A stretch of 13,299 nt of DNA from Synergistaceae bacterium UBA1358 (GTDB lineage Bacteria; Synergistota; Synergistia; Synergistales; Synergistaceae), in assembly GCA_002306075.1 (NCBI GenBank), contig DBRW01000032.1, forward strand, positions 1-13,299. The letters are read 5' to 3'. Under the pieces are notes generated by a model that made no database searches, had not been told where the DNA came from, and worked only from the letters and a program-made list of their open reading frames with translations. The position numbers were made by a program, and so were the translations under genes. This document shows positions 1-7,384 of the stretch, one piece after another. Numbering within the stretch: the first letter of the stretch is position 1; each line of letters starts with the position of its first letter.

Positions 1-921
1 GTCTTCCCGTCTGAACGGAATGCTTAGTGCCGCAGGCGCGCCCAGGAGTATGCCCTTCCCTGCCCTGATGGAAACAATAGTCAGGACGATAATTGTCATC
101 AGATATGGCAGCGTAAGCAGGAGAGATGCTGAAATACTTGAGCCCATTGCCTGCATCCTTAGCTGAAGGGCTTCGACTCCACCGAAAAGATAAGCACCCA
201 GGGCCGCGCGCGCAGGGTTCCAAAGTCCGAATATCACAAGTGCGACAGCTATCCATCCCCTTCCGGCTGTCATGCCTTCGATCCACATCTGAGCGTAGAC
301 TACAGAAAGATAGCCGCCGCCGAGTCCGGCAAGGCCGCCGCCGAACATGCAGTAGAAGTAGCGAATGTATGTGACAGGGATCCCCATTGCATCTGCCGCC
401 CTGGGGTTCTCACCGACTGCTCTCAGATTCAGCCCGGCGCGTGTCCTGAAGAGAAACCAGCACAGCGCCGCGATGAGAGCGTATGAAACATAGACCATCG
501 CGTTGTGCTGGAAGAAGATCGGTCCTATGAAGGGAATATCACCGAGAAAAGGCATTTTATACGCTGTCATTCCGGCGATAGTCTCTCCGATCACGCTCCT
601 GCCCAGAAGTGCGCTGAGGCCGTAGCCTGTAAGGACCATCGCAAGGCCGCTTACTACCTGGTTGCACATCAGGGTGATGCACAAAAATGCATGGATCAGT
701 GTTATTGCCGCACCTGCGAAAAATGAGGCGAGGAGTCCAAGCCAGGGATCGCCGGTTGACTTTGTGACTGCGAACCCGGTATAAGCTCCGACAAGCATTA
801 CCCCTTCAAGTCCAAGGTTCATGACCCCGGCTCTCTCGGAGATCACTTCACCGAGTGTAGCGTAAAGTACGGGTGTCCCGCTTCTGACCGCTGAAGCCAG
901 GATAGCTATCAGGAAATCCAT
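1..921 (-). CDS. BMP-type ABC transporter permease, YufQ/NupQ-like (partial at left edge)
   Basis: Reading the minus strand from an ATG at 921 gives an open frame of 307 codons with no stop before the window edge, so only the last few C-terminal residues should be missing. The protein is very hydrophobic, with about eight to ten predicted membrane segments. It carries family marks of the BPD_transp_2 permeases: NLGLEG near residues 35-40 and GENPRAA near 170-176. In known systems (Bacillus YufOPQ/NupOPQ) this is the second of two inner-membrane subunits importing nucleosides or purines from a BMP lipoprotein. The start is set by a GAGGAGG ribosome site, and the ATG directly abuts the TAG stop of the upstream permease gene, which implies co-translation as a heterodimer. 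The substrate cannot be read from sequence; simple sugars or other purine derivatives are alternatives. Confidence 0.9.
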   Translation of the reverse strand, partial: MDFLIAILASAVRSGTPVLYATLGEVISERAGVMNLGLEGVMLVGAYTGFAVTKSTGDPWLGLLASFFAGAAITLIHAFLCITLMCNQVVSGLAMVLTGYGLSALLGRSVIGETIAGMTAYKMPFLGDIPFIGPIFFQHNAMVYVSYALIAALCWFLFRTRAGLNLRAVGENPRAADAMGIPVTYIRYFYCMFGGGLAGLGGGYLSVVYAQMWIEGMTAGRGWIAVALVIFGLWNPARAALGAYLFGGVEALQLRMQAMGSSISASLLLTLPYLMTIIVLTIVSIRAGKGILLGAPAALSIPFRRED

Positions 922-2010
922 CTATTTTGCCTCCTCTGCAGGGCCTGCAGAAACTCTTACTATCTTTATCCTGAATCTTGAAAGGGTCTCAGCCGCAAGC
1001 ACTGAAAAAAGGATAAGCCCCTGAAGGATCTGGATGCTTGCCATTGGAAGACCCATTACGACCTGAAGAGTGTCCCCTCCAACAAGCAAGATCCCCAAGA
1101 GAAACGAGACAAGCGGGACATATATTGGAGAAAGCCTGGAAAGCCAAGCCACGGTTATGCCTGTATATCCGTATCCCATTGTGAAGCCGCGGCTCATCCT
1201 GCCGTGCAGACCTGCTATCTCACCCATTCCGGCCAGCCCTGCTATGGCTCCTCCTATGAATGTTACGAGAAGGATATTTTTTGCGATATCCATACCCCCG
1301 TAGCGTGCCGCCCGGGGATTTTCGCCTATTACCCTTATTTCATATCCCCATTTGCTCCTTTTGAGGATCACCTGAAGGATCATTGCTGCTGCCAGTGCTA
1401 TAAAAATGCCGGCGTGGATCCTTGTGTTTCCCCAGACCCAAAGCCTCGCAGCATCCGGGAAATTTGCCGTGAAGGGAAAACCCCAGCTCATAGGGTCTTT
1501 CCATGGACCATAGATGAAGTATTCAGAGATGTTTATCGCGACATAGTTCAGCATCAAGGTCGTTATAGTCTCATTGACGTTCCATCTTGCCTTAAGGAAG
1601 CCGGCAAGCCCTCCCCAGAGCCCTCCGGCAATCCCCGCTGCGAAGAACATGATAACGAACATCACTGCCCAGTTGTCAACAAAGAAAAACCTCACTACGG
1701 CCACTGTGGCGATAGCTCCCATACAGAGCTGTCCCTCTGCCCCAATGTTCCAGATCAGCATCTTGTAACAGATGAGCCCGGCAAGGGCGGTAAGTGTGAT
1801 CGGGATGGCTTTTGTCACTATTTCGCTAAGTCCGTATATGCTGCCGAAAGCTCCGTTCAGGACGGCCCAGTATGCCTCGAAAGGATTTACGCCAAGTATA
1901 AAGAAAAGCAGGCCTCCCGCGAAAAGGCCGAAAACAACGGCTGCGACAGGTATAAGGACATTTACCCATGCAGGGTTGTCAAGACGCGGTTCAAATTTCA
2001 AACGGATCAT
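922..2010 (-). CDS. BMP-type ABC transporter permease, YufP/NupP-like
   Basis: This 362-residue integral membrane protein is the usual length for YufP-type permeases. A short cytoplasmic N-terminus precedes a first membrane segment at about residues 17-40, followed by many more. NIGAEGQ at 88-94 and GENPRAA at 229-235 are hallmarks of the BPD_transp_2 family and match the same motifs in the partner permease that follows directly. It is inferred to be one half of the membrane channel of a nucleoside/purine-type ABC importer. The ATG at 2010 is preceded by GGGAG at a spacing of eight. In many genomes the order is binding protein, ATPase, then these two permeases. Here no ATPase or binding protein lies upstream, because a divergent cardiolipin synthase gene starts 86 bases away. 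The missing subunits may lie beyond the left edge. Confidence 0.93.
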   Translation of the reverse strand: MIRLKFEPRLDNPAWVNVLIPVAAVVFGLFAGGLLFFILGVNPFEAYWAVLNGAFGSIYGLSEIVTKAIPITLTALAGLICYKMLIWNIGAEGQLCMGAIATVAVVRFFFVDNWAVMFVIMFFAAGIAGGLWGGLAGFLKARWNVNETITTLMLNYVAINISEYFIYGPWKDPMSWGFPFTANFPDAARLWVWGNTRIHAGIFIALAAAMILQVILKRSKWGYEIRVIGENPRAARYGGMDIAKNILLVTFIGGAIAGLAGMGEIAGLHGRMSRGFTMGYGYTGITVAWLSRLSPIYVPLVSFLLGILLVGGDTLQVVMGLPMASIQILQGLILFSVLAAETLSRFRIKIVRVSAGPAEEAK

Positions 2011-2041
2011 AAAGAGCGCTCCCGTCTTTGCGAAGTTGCAG

Positions 2042-2082
2042 TTACGACTATAAATTATATCAGATATAATAGATTGCTGAAG
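2042..2082. promoter_or_regulatory. Probable divergent promoter region between permease operon and cls
   Basis: The 86-base gap between the divergent genes is A/T-rich in its middle. On the plus strand TTACGA (2042-2047) and a perfect TATAAT (2065-2070) are separated by 17 bases, giving a leader of about 20 bases to cls. On the minus strand a TATAAT occupies 2059-2054, with a weak TTCAGC -35 at 2081-2076 (spacer 16) for the permeases. The two candidates overlap, so polymerases could interfere with each other. The -10 boxes are good and the -35 boxes poor. Confidence 0.45.
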
Positions 2083-2096
2083 GACGTGATAGGCTA

Positions 2097-3683
2097 ATGT
2101 GGAAGACTACCAGAATTGTCCTGTTCATGATACTGGCGGCATTTGTCGCCGGACTTATGCCGACTATAATCGATTTTATCGACAGCACCGTCGTATATTC
2201 CGTCAAAGAGGGCCTCTCCCTCCACCCGGAGTTTGCGTCCGAAATGGCATCATTCTTTCATACAGCGAAAAGTTACACAGTGCACATCCTTATAATATAT
2301 GCGTTCGTGATCGGCGCGATCATCTTCATGGAGGGACAGAATCCGGACAGGACCATACTGTGGCTCCTGACACTGGTATTGGTCCCCGTCATAGGGGTCA
2401 TCATCTACATGCTGCTCGGCCCCGACCTCAAAAATATTAAGACCAGAAAACTCTTCAAACCATCAAAAGCCATGCTGACGGACATGACACCCTTTACGCA
2501 GGACAAGAGGTTCCTCATAGGCAAAGCGATACACACTGTCAGCGGCGCAGACCTGATGCTCAGGAACAGGATGGAGATCCTTGTCAACGGAGAAGCCACG
2601 TTCGGTTCGATAAAAAGCGAACTCAGGAAGGCAAAGAGATTCATACACATGCAGTACTATATCATCAAGGATGACGGGATCGGCCGTGAGATCAGGGATA
2701 TCCTTATTGAAGCTGCTTCAAGGGGAGTTAAGGTGCGTGTCCTCTATGATGCGGTCGGCAGCTGGAAGCTGAAGCGCGAATACGTGGAGACACTCAGAAG
2801 CGCGGGTGTGGAATGCCATTCATTCATGCCGGTCTCCTTCCCGATGTTCAGAAGACAGATGAACTTCCGCAACCACAGAAAGATAATAGTCATCGACGGA
2901 GAGGTAGCATTCACGGGCGGACTCAACATCGGTGATGAATACCTCGGCAGGGGGCCGCTGGGACACTGGCGCGACACCCATGTTCGGCTCGAAGGGGAAT
3001 CAGTGGCGGAGCTTCACAAGATATTCCTTTATGACTGGTGCATGAGATCCGGAGAGGACCCCGACAAGATATGCGAGAACGTATCCTGTGATGACTGCGG
3101 CAACATGCCTGAACGGGATCACTCCTCTCTTCCCGTCCTGCCGATGCAGGTAGTCTCAAGCGGTGTGGACAACGCCTGGCATTCCATATCGATGGGTTAT
3201 TTCAGCATGATATCAAGGGCGAAGGAAAGGGTCTGGATAACCACGCCCTATCTTGTCCCCGGTCCCATCCTGATGAACGCGATGATGACGACCTCCCTGG
3301 CGGGCGTGGACGTACGGGTGATGATCCCGTCGGTAAAAGACCACTTCCTCGTTTTTTGGGGGAGCCGCGGCAACATCGAACCGCTGCTGGGGGCAGGAGT
3401 GAGGGTATATCGCTACAAAAAAGGGTTCATCCACACGAAGACCGTTCTTGCCGATGACGACATATCTTCGGTGGGAACATGCAACATGGATGTCAGGAGC
3501 CTCGAGATCAACTTCGAAAACCAGCTCTTCATATACGACAAGGGGATAAATGGGGAATTTGCGAAGCAGTTCCTTGCCGATATCGAGGACTCCGAAGAGC
3601 TGCATCTGAGCGAGTGGGAAAAAAGACCGATATGGCAGAAGATACTTGAGTCATTCGGAAGACTGTATTCGGCGCAGATATAA
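2097..3683 (+). CDS. cls: Cardiolipin synthase (phospholipase D family)
   Basis: The 528-residue protein has the architecture of bacterial ClsA-type enzymes, which join two phosphatidylglycerols (or a related donor) into cardiolipin at the inner membrane. Hydrophobic segments lie at about 5-25, 60-78 and 87-108 (the first is more distant than usual from the other two, with a loop of about 35 residues between). Two phospholipase D domains follow, each with an HxKx4D motif: H260/K262/D267, followed by the usual GGLNIGDEY stretch, and H446/K448/D453, followed by a Ser/Gly/Asn-containing segment. The ATG at 2097 has AAGGA upstream at a somewhat long spacing of 12. A cysteine cluster (C315, C326, C331, C334) sits in the linker between the two domains and is not something I know as typical. 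The stop overlaps the next ATG by one base (TAATG), so the next gene is likely coupled. Confidence 0.95.
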   Translation: MWKTTRIVLFMILAAFVAGLMPTIIDFIDSTVVYSVKEGLSLHPEFASEMASFFHTAKSYTVHILIIYAFVIGAIIFMEGQNPDRTILWLLTLVLVPVIGVIIYMLLGPDLKNIKTRKLFKPSKAMLTDMTPFTQDKRFLIGKAIHTVSGADLMLRNRMEILVNGEATFGSIKSELRKAKRFIHMQYYIIKDDGIGREIRDILIEAASRGVKVRVLYDAVGSWKLKREYVETLRSAGVECHSFMPVSFPMFRRQMNFRNHRKIIVIDGEVAFTGGLNIGDEYLGRGPLGHWRDTHVRLEGESVAELHKIFLYDWCMRSGEDPDKICENVSCDDCGNMPERDHSSLPVLPMQVVSSGVDNAWHSISMGYFSMISRAKERVWITTPYLVPGPILMNAMMTTSLAGVDVRVMIPSVKDHFLVFWGSRGNIEPLLGAGVRVYRYKKGFIHTKTVLADDDISSVGTCNMDVRSLEINFENQLFIYDKGINGEFAKQFLADIEDSEELHLSEWEKRPIWQKILESFGRLYSAQI

Positions 3684-4831
3684 TGAACGACAGGGTATAC
3701 GAGAAAAGATTTTCGGAACATCCGGTGCTGTGGGTGATATTAGGCGCGGCATTGATCTTCGTCCACATCTTCATCTACGCGAGGATCGCTGCGGCTGCGG
3801 AGGGAAGAATGATCAGCCTCGCGTGGCTGATATGGAGCATCCTAATGATGCTCGTCCTATATGTTTCAAGAAGGACTGACAAGATCACCTCATACGAGGG
3901 AAGAAAATGGACCGACAGGATCGGCGGAGTCTGGATGTTCTTCGTGCTTATGACGTTTCTCTCGCTGTTGTTTATTGACCTGATTGAAAACCTGACCTCA
4001 TTCAGATTGTCCGGGATGTCTGAACTTTCGGTGGCCTTCGTCATCGGACTGGCCGTGACGGGAATGGGCATCAAGGAAGCCAGCACAGTACATAAAACCA
4101 TGATAAGGATCCCGACCTCCAAACTTCCCGAGGGTTGTGACAGACTCAGAATAGTACAGCTCACCGACCTCCATCTCGGCCCATTCGTAGGTCTTCCCCT
4201 GCTCGCACAGATCCTGAGAAAGGTAAGGGAGACGGACCCTGATATAGTGGTGGTGACCGGAGATCTGGCTGACGGGAAACTTGCCGGCCGGAGGCGTGAG
4301 ATAGCCATGCTGAAGCGTATCAAGCCCAGATTCGGGATGTATGCCGTTCCGGGAAACCATGACTATTACGACGATATCGACGAGGCCGTCTTCTTCATGG
4401 AATCCGCCGGCATGAAGGTCCTGAAGACCGAGGCTGCGGAAGCGGGCGGGATCATAATAGCCGGCGCAGACGACAGGGATCATCTTATTAAGGGACAGTG
4501 GAACCTGTCCCGCTCTGAGCTTCTTGTCCTCTCTTACGAGAGGGAACAGAGGAATAAATTCCTTCTTCTGCTGAGGCATCGCCCAATTGTGGAAAAAGGT
4601 ACCGAAGGACACTTCGATCTTCAGCTCTCAGGTCATACCCACGGGGGACAGCTTTTCCCTCTGGCCTCTTCCAGGCACATGATAGCGGGATATTCCAGAG
4701 GGTTGAAAAAACTCAAATGCGGAGGTTTTCTCTACGTAAGCAACGGTGCAGGATTCGTGGGTCCTCCCGTCAGGCTGTTTGCGCCGCCTGAAATAGCGGT
4801 CATAGATCTGGTGAGATCAGATGAAGGATAA
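3683..4831 (+). CDS. Membrane-anchored metallophosphoesterase (YkuE/YaeI-like)
   Basis: The 382-residue protein starts with about four membrane segments (roughly 13-35, 42-60, 80-97, 112-127), followed by a calcineurin-like metallophosphoesterase domain from about 145. All metal-binding motifs are present: TDLH at 161-164, GD at 193-194, GNHD at 224-227, a histidine at 299 in LLRHRP, and GHTH at 317-320 followed by GG. This is the pattern of the YkuE/YaeI group, which in characterised members acts on lipid-linked substrates such as UDP-diacylglucosamine-type molecules. The substrate here is unknown. The ATG overlaps the cls stop by one base and has no clear ribosome site of its own, so translation probably depends on cls. 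The pairing with cardiolipin synthase fits a membrane-lipid role, but that is inference. Its 3' end overlaps the next gene by 11 bases. Confidence 0.9.
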   Translation: MNDRVYEKRFSEHPVLWVILGAALIFVHIFIYARIAAAAEGRMISLAWLIWSILMMLVLYVSRRTDKITSYEGRKWTDRIGGVWMFFVLMTFLSLLFIDLIENLTSFRLSGMSELSVAFVIGLAVTGMGIKEASTVHKTMIRIPTSKLPEGCDRLRIVQLTDLHLGPFVGLPLLAQILRKVRETDPDIVVVTGDLADGKLAGRRREIAMLKRIKPRFGMYAVPGNHDYYDDIDEAVFFMESAGMKVLKTEAAEAGGIIIAGADDRDHLIKGQWNLSRSELLVLSYEREQRNKFLLLLRHRPIVEKGTEGHFDLQLSGHTHGGQLFPLASSRHMIAGYSRGLKKLKCGGFLYVSNGAGFVGPPVRLFAPPEIAVIDLVRSDEG

Positions 4832-5726
4832 ATTTGGGCGGGATACCGAACTCTTCGGGAAGCTGGACTGTCTTCTTCCCGATGATTTCAAAGATCCGGT
4901 GATGCCTTCCGGATCAATGCTTCCCAATGAGATCGATGTTTCGGGACTTCCCGAAGGAGAATGGACGGCCAGGGGCGTATACAGAATGGAACTCTCGGTC
5001 CCATACGGAAGGCGGTACGGGCGCGGGGTCCTTGCCGATCCGTCTCCATCCGGCGAACTTCTGTCATTCTGGGGAGGGAAGAGGCGGTCTGTATACCTTG
5101 ACCTTGAGACCACCGGTCTTTCCGGGAGCAGAGGTGCATACGCCTTTCTGGTGGGGCTCGGCTTCAACGAAGAGGAGTCTTTCAGGGTGGTCCAGCTTTT
5201 CATGGCGGGACCGGCATGGGAGAAGAACTGGCTCAAAGCGCTTGGATCTGAGCTTCCAGAGGATGACTATGGGCTCGTGACTTTCAACGGCAGATCCTTT
5301 GACCTTCCCATTCTCAGGATCAGACACAGGATCGCAAAGTCTGCCCCGCGATGGGAAGGCAGGCCCCACATGGACCTTCTCATGCTTGCAAGACACTTTT
5401 ACAGAGGCAGGCTCCCATCCTGCTCGCTTTCAACGGTCGAACGGATGGTCCTTGGTGTCCACAGGAGCGGTGAAGATGTGCCCGGAAGGGAGATACCGCG
5501 GATATATACCAACTTCCTTGCAAGCTTGGACGCCTCGCCCCTAAGGGGGGTCTTTTACCATAACGTGCTTGATGTTATATCCATGGCAGCCCTTCAGGTC
5601 CACATCGGTTCTCTTGCTGAGATGGATGAAGGGAACGAACGGGAACGATATGATAAGGTGCGGCGACCTTTGGGAAGGGGCGGGGATGCTCGAGATCTCA
5701 AAGAAAGCGTGGACGAGGGCCCTTGA
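4821..5726 (+). CDS. YprB-like RNase H-fold exonuclease, likely frameshifted near its C-terminus
   Basis: The 301-residue reading frame contains a DEDD-type 3'-5' exonuclease fold of the YprB family (RNase_H_2). The motifs are DLETTGL with D94 and E96, FNGRSFD at 155-161, HMD at 183-185, and HNVLD at 247-251 as the last acidic motif. Members are predicted to trim DNA or RNA, and none of the motifs identifies the substrate. The ATG lies 11 bases inside the previous gene with GGTGAG five bases upstream. After residue 270 the frame turns into an Arg/Gly/Asp-rich tail unlike the family. The expected TPR-like tail continues in the +1 frame to 5793. Removing one copy of a 10-bp direct repeat at 5631-5650 restores a single 320-residue protein. 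The catalytic core is intact, so the product may still work. A sequencing or assembly error is possible. Confidence 0.85.
   Translation: MKDKFGRDTELFGKLDCLLPDDFKDPVMPSGSMLPNEIDVSGLPEGEWTARGVYRMELSVPYGRRYGRGVLADPSPSGELLSFWGGKRRSVYLDLETTGLSGSRGAYAFLVGLGFNEEESFRVVQLFMAGPAWEKNWLKALGSELPEDDYGLVTFNGRSFDLPILRIRHRIAKSAPRWEGRPHMDLLMLARHFYRGRLPSCSLSTVERMVLGVHRSGEDVPGREIPRIYTNFLASLDASPLRGVFYHNVLDVISMAALQVHIGSLAEMDEGNERERYDKVRRPLGRGGDARDLKESVDEGP
5631..5650 (+). repeat. 10-bp tandem duplication in the exonuclease gene
   Basis: Two adjacent 10-base units, 5631-5640 and 5641-5650, share their first eight bases (GGGAACGA) and differ only in the last two. The unit length is 3n+1, and the first copy starts exactly on a codon of the exonuclease frame. 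Deleting it joins GAA-GGG-AAC-GAT-ATG and carries the frame straight into the TPR-like tail that ends at 5793. Slipped-strand duplication followed by small divergence is the simplest reading, with programmed frameshifting or sequence error as alternatives. Confidence 0.6.
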
Positions 5727-5793
5727 TTTCAGAGGCTCTGAAAGCGAGGCAAACGCAAGGCTTGCCCGATTCAGGGACTCGGAGGAAGAGTGA
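5651..5793 (+). pseudogene. Out-of-frame TPR-like tail of the exonuclease gene
   Basis: In the +1 frame relative to the exonuclease, this stretch encodes a helical segment with the pattern of a TPR hairpin: GDLWEGAG, then SKKAWTRALDFRG, then a second helix ARLARFRDSEEE, ending at TGA 5791-5793. YprB-type proteins commonly end in such repeats (family knowledge). It has no good start of its own; an ATG at 5569 lies inside conserved exonuclease sequence in the wrong frame. It is best read as the displaced end of the upstream gene and not as a separate protein. Confidence 0.6.
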
Positions 5794-5831
5794 CCGGGGC
5801 AAGCCCTGGACCGCCTCATACGAGCAAGTGC

Positions 5832-5840
5832 TGTTATAAT
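5832..5840 (+). promoter_or_regulatory. Candidate extended -10 promoter for argH
   Basis: The 109-base gap before argH contains TGT followed by a perfect TATAAT (5835-5840), an extended -10 element. No good -35 is visible at the right distance, which extended -10 promoters can tolerate. The leader would be about 55 bases and A/T-rich. No arginine-repressor box was convincing. Confidence 0.45.
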
Positions 5841-5902
5841 AGTTTCCACCTCTATAGAGTCATAATTATTATTGATGCTGAATAAAGAAAAGGACGGGAT
5901 AG

Positions 5903-7321
5903 ATGATGTGGAAAGGCCGTTTTTCTCAGGACACGGACGAAGCAGTCCAGAAATTTACGCAGTCGCTCGATATGGACTGGATCATGGCGCTTGCGGACAT
6001 AAGGGGGAGCATCGCCCATGTCCGTATGCTGGGTCACGTGGGACTGCTTTCTGATGAAGAAGCATCGACAATAGAGAAAAACCTCTCCCTGATAGCAGAT
6101 GAGATCAAAAGAGGAGAATTCGTCCCGAAAGTATCTCTCGAAGATGTGCATATGAACATAGAGTCAAGGCTGACAGAACTTTGCGGTGCGACAGGCGCCA
6201 GGCTTCACATGGGACGCAGCCGGAACGATCAGTCAAATACGACCGTCAGGCTCTATCTGCGCAAGGAACTTCTCAGCATATGGGACGGCCTCAGAGACCT
6301 GATATCGGCACTCCTGAAAAAAGCAGAGGAACACGCTGAAACGATAGTGCCGGGATATACCCACCTCCAGCAGGCCCAGCCGATCTCGATGGGACAGTTC
6401 TGGATGGCTCATGCCCACGCCTTTATGAGAGACGCCAAACGGCTTTTCGACGCCTATGATTCGGTGGACGAGTCCCCGCTCGGCTGTGGGGCGCTGGCCG
6501 GATCGACCCTCCCGCTTGACAGGGAGTTTACCTGCAGGGATCTTGGATTTTCATCGGTATCGGGAAACAGCATGGACACAGTGGCCCACCGCGATCATTT
6601 TATGGATGTGCTGTACTTCGCGGCCGTCTTCGGGGGCCATGTGAGCAGGCTTTCGGAAGACCTGATCATATATTTCTCCTCCGAGTTCGGCTGGGTGAAG
6701 CTTCCCGACTCATTCTGCACAGGTTCCAGCATAATGCCGCAAAAGAAAAACCCTGATGTCCTTGAGTTGCTCAGGGGGAAGGCCGGGCAGCTCAACGGCG
6801 CGCTGATGGATCTCCTTACCATGACCAAGGGGATACCCCTCACATACAACCGTGACCTCCAGGACGACAAGCGCTCTCTGCTGAGGACGCTTGAATGCCT
6901 GCACGGGATATTTTCAGTGCTCCCGTCCCTGATCAGGGAGGTCGGGGTGGATGAAGAGGCGGCGAACAGGGGGTTCAGCGACGGTCTGATCCTGGCGACG
7001 GATGTAGCAGAATACCTTGTGCTTAAGGGAGTCCCCTTCAGGAACGCCCACGAAAAGGTGGGCCGGATAGTCAGGTACTGCCTGGACAGCAAAAAACCGC
7101 TGACGTCTCTGACCCTGGAAGAGTGGCAGACCCACATCCCGGAAGTCGGCGAAGACCTTCTCCCGCTTCTATCGCCGAGAAGATCTGTGGAAAGGAGAAA
7201 CACCCTCGGAGGGACTTCTCCCGATCAGGTCAAAAAACAGATCGAGGACATCTCGCTCAGACTCATGATGTTTGACAGGGAAGCGCAGGAATTCAGAGAT
7301 AGGATCCCTGAAGGATACTGA
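5903..7321 (+). CDS. argH: Argininosuccinate lyase
   Basis: The 472-residue protein is close to the usual length of about 460. It splits argininosuccinate into arginine and fumarate in the cytoplasm, the last step of arginine synthesis, as a homotetramer. Family features read directly: an N-terminal MWKGRFS, GRSRNDQ at 104-110, the GYTHLQQAQP block at 151-160 with the active-site histidine at 154, and the fumarase/aspartase superfamily signature GSSIMPQKKNP at 274-284 in the mobile catalytic loop. Two adjacent ATGs (5903 and 5906) are possible; AGGA at 5891-5894 is best spaced for 5903, while 5906 would give the more typical N-terminus. No other arginine gene is nearby. The upstream neighbour is the frameshifted exonuclease gene, and the downstream neighbour is convergent ilvE. 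Confidence 0.97.
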   Translation: MMWKGRFSQDTDEAVQKFTQSLDMDWIMALADIRGSIAHVRMLGHVGLLSDEEASTIEKNLSLIADEIKRGEFVPKVSLEDVHMNIESRLTELCGATGARLHMGRSRNDQSNTTVRLYLRKELLSIWDGLRDLISALLKKAEEHAETIVPGYTHLQQAQPISMGQFWMAHAHAFMRDAKRLFDAYDSVDESPLGCGALAGSTLPLDREFTCRDLGFSSVSGNSMDTVAHRDHFMDVLYFAAVFGGHVSRLSEDLIIYFSSEFGWVKLPDSFCTGSSIMPQKKNPDVLELLRGKAGQLNGALMDLLTMTKGIPLTYNRDLQDDKRSLLRTLECLHGIFSVLPSLIREVGVDEEAANRGFSDGLILATDVAEYLVLKGVPFRNAHEKVGRIVRYCLDSKKPLTSLTLEEWQTHIPEVGEDLLPLLSPRRSVERRNTLGGTSPDQVKKQIEDISLRLMMFDREAQEFRDRIPEGY

Positions 7322-7330
7322 CAAAAAACA

Positions 7331-7370
7331 TACGGGCCGCCGGAAGATCAGGCGGCCCGTAATATTTTTA
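7331..7370. terminator. Bidirectional intrinsic terminator between argH and ilvE
   Basis: A perfect 11-bp stem (7331-7341 with 7351-7361, GC-rich) closes a 9-base loop. On the plus strand it is followed by AATATTTTTA; on the minus strand the other flank reads as TGTTTTTTG. It lies 10 bases after the argH stop and about 24 bases after the ilvE stop, so it can end transcription from both convergent genes. Confidence 0.9.
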
Positions 7371-7384
7371 ACGAATATAAAAAA

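Noticed and set aside
1204..2097. Long plus-strand open frame (297 codons) opposite the first permease
   Set aside because: It is antisense to a clear membrane protein gene, has a Cys/His/Pro-rich composition typical of shadow frames, and shows no family features.
4492..4511. Perfect 7-bp inverted repeat with 6-base loop (GGGACAG/CTGTCCC)
   Set aside because: It lies inside the metallophosphoesterase coding sequence with no T-run, so it is most likely chance.
5569..5793. Independent small gene starting at ATG 5569
   Set aside because: Its first 25 codons lie in the wrong frame over conserved exonuclease motifs; only its later part looks like protein, fitting a frameshifted tail better.
5841..5902. 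Possible arginine-repressor box in the A/T-rich argH leader
   Set aside because: Only one half resembles an ARG box; no second half at proper spacing was found.
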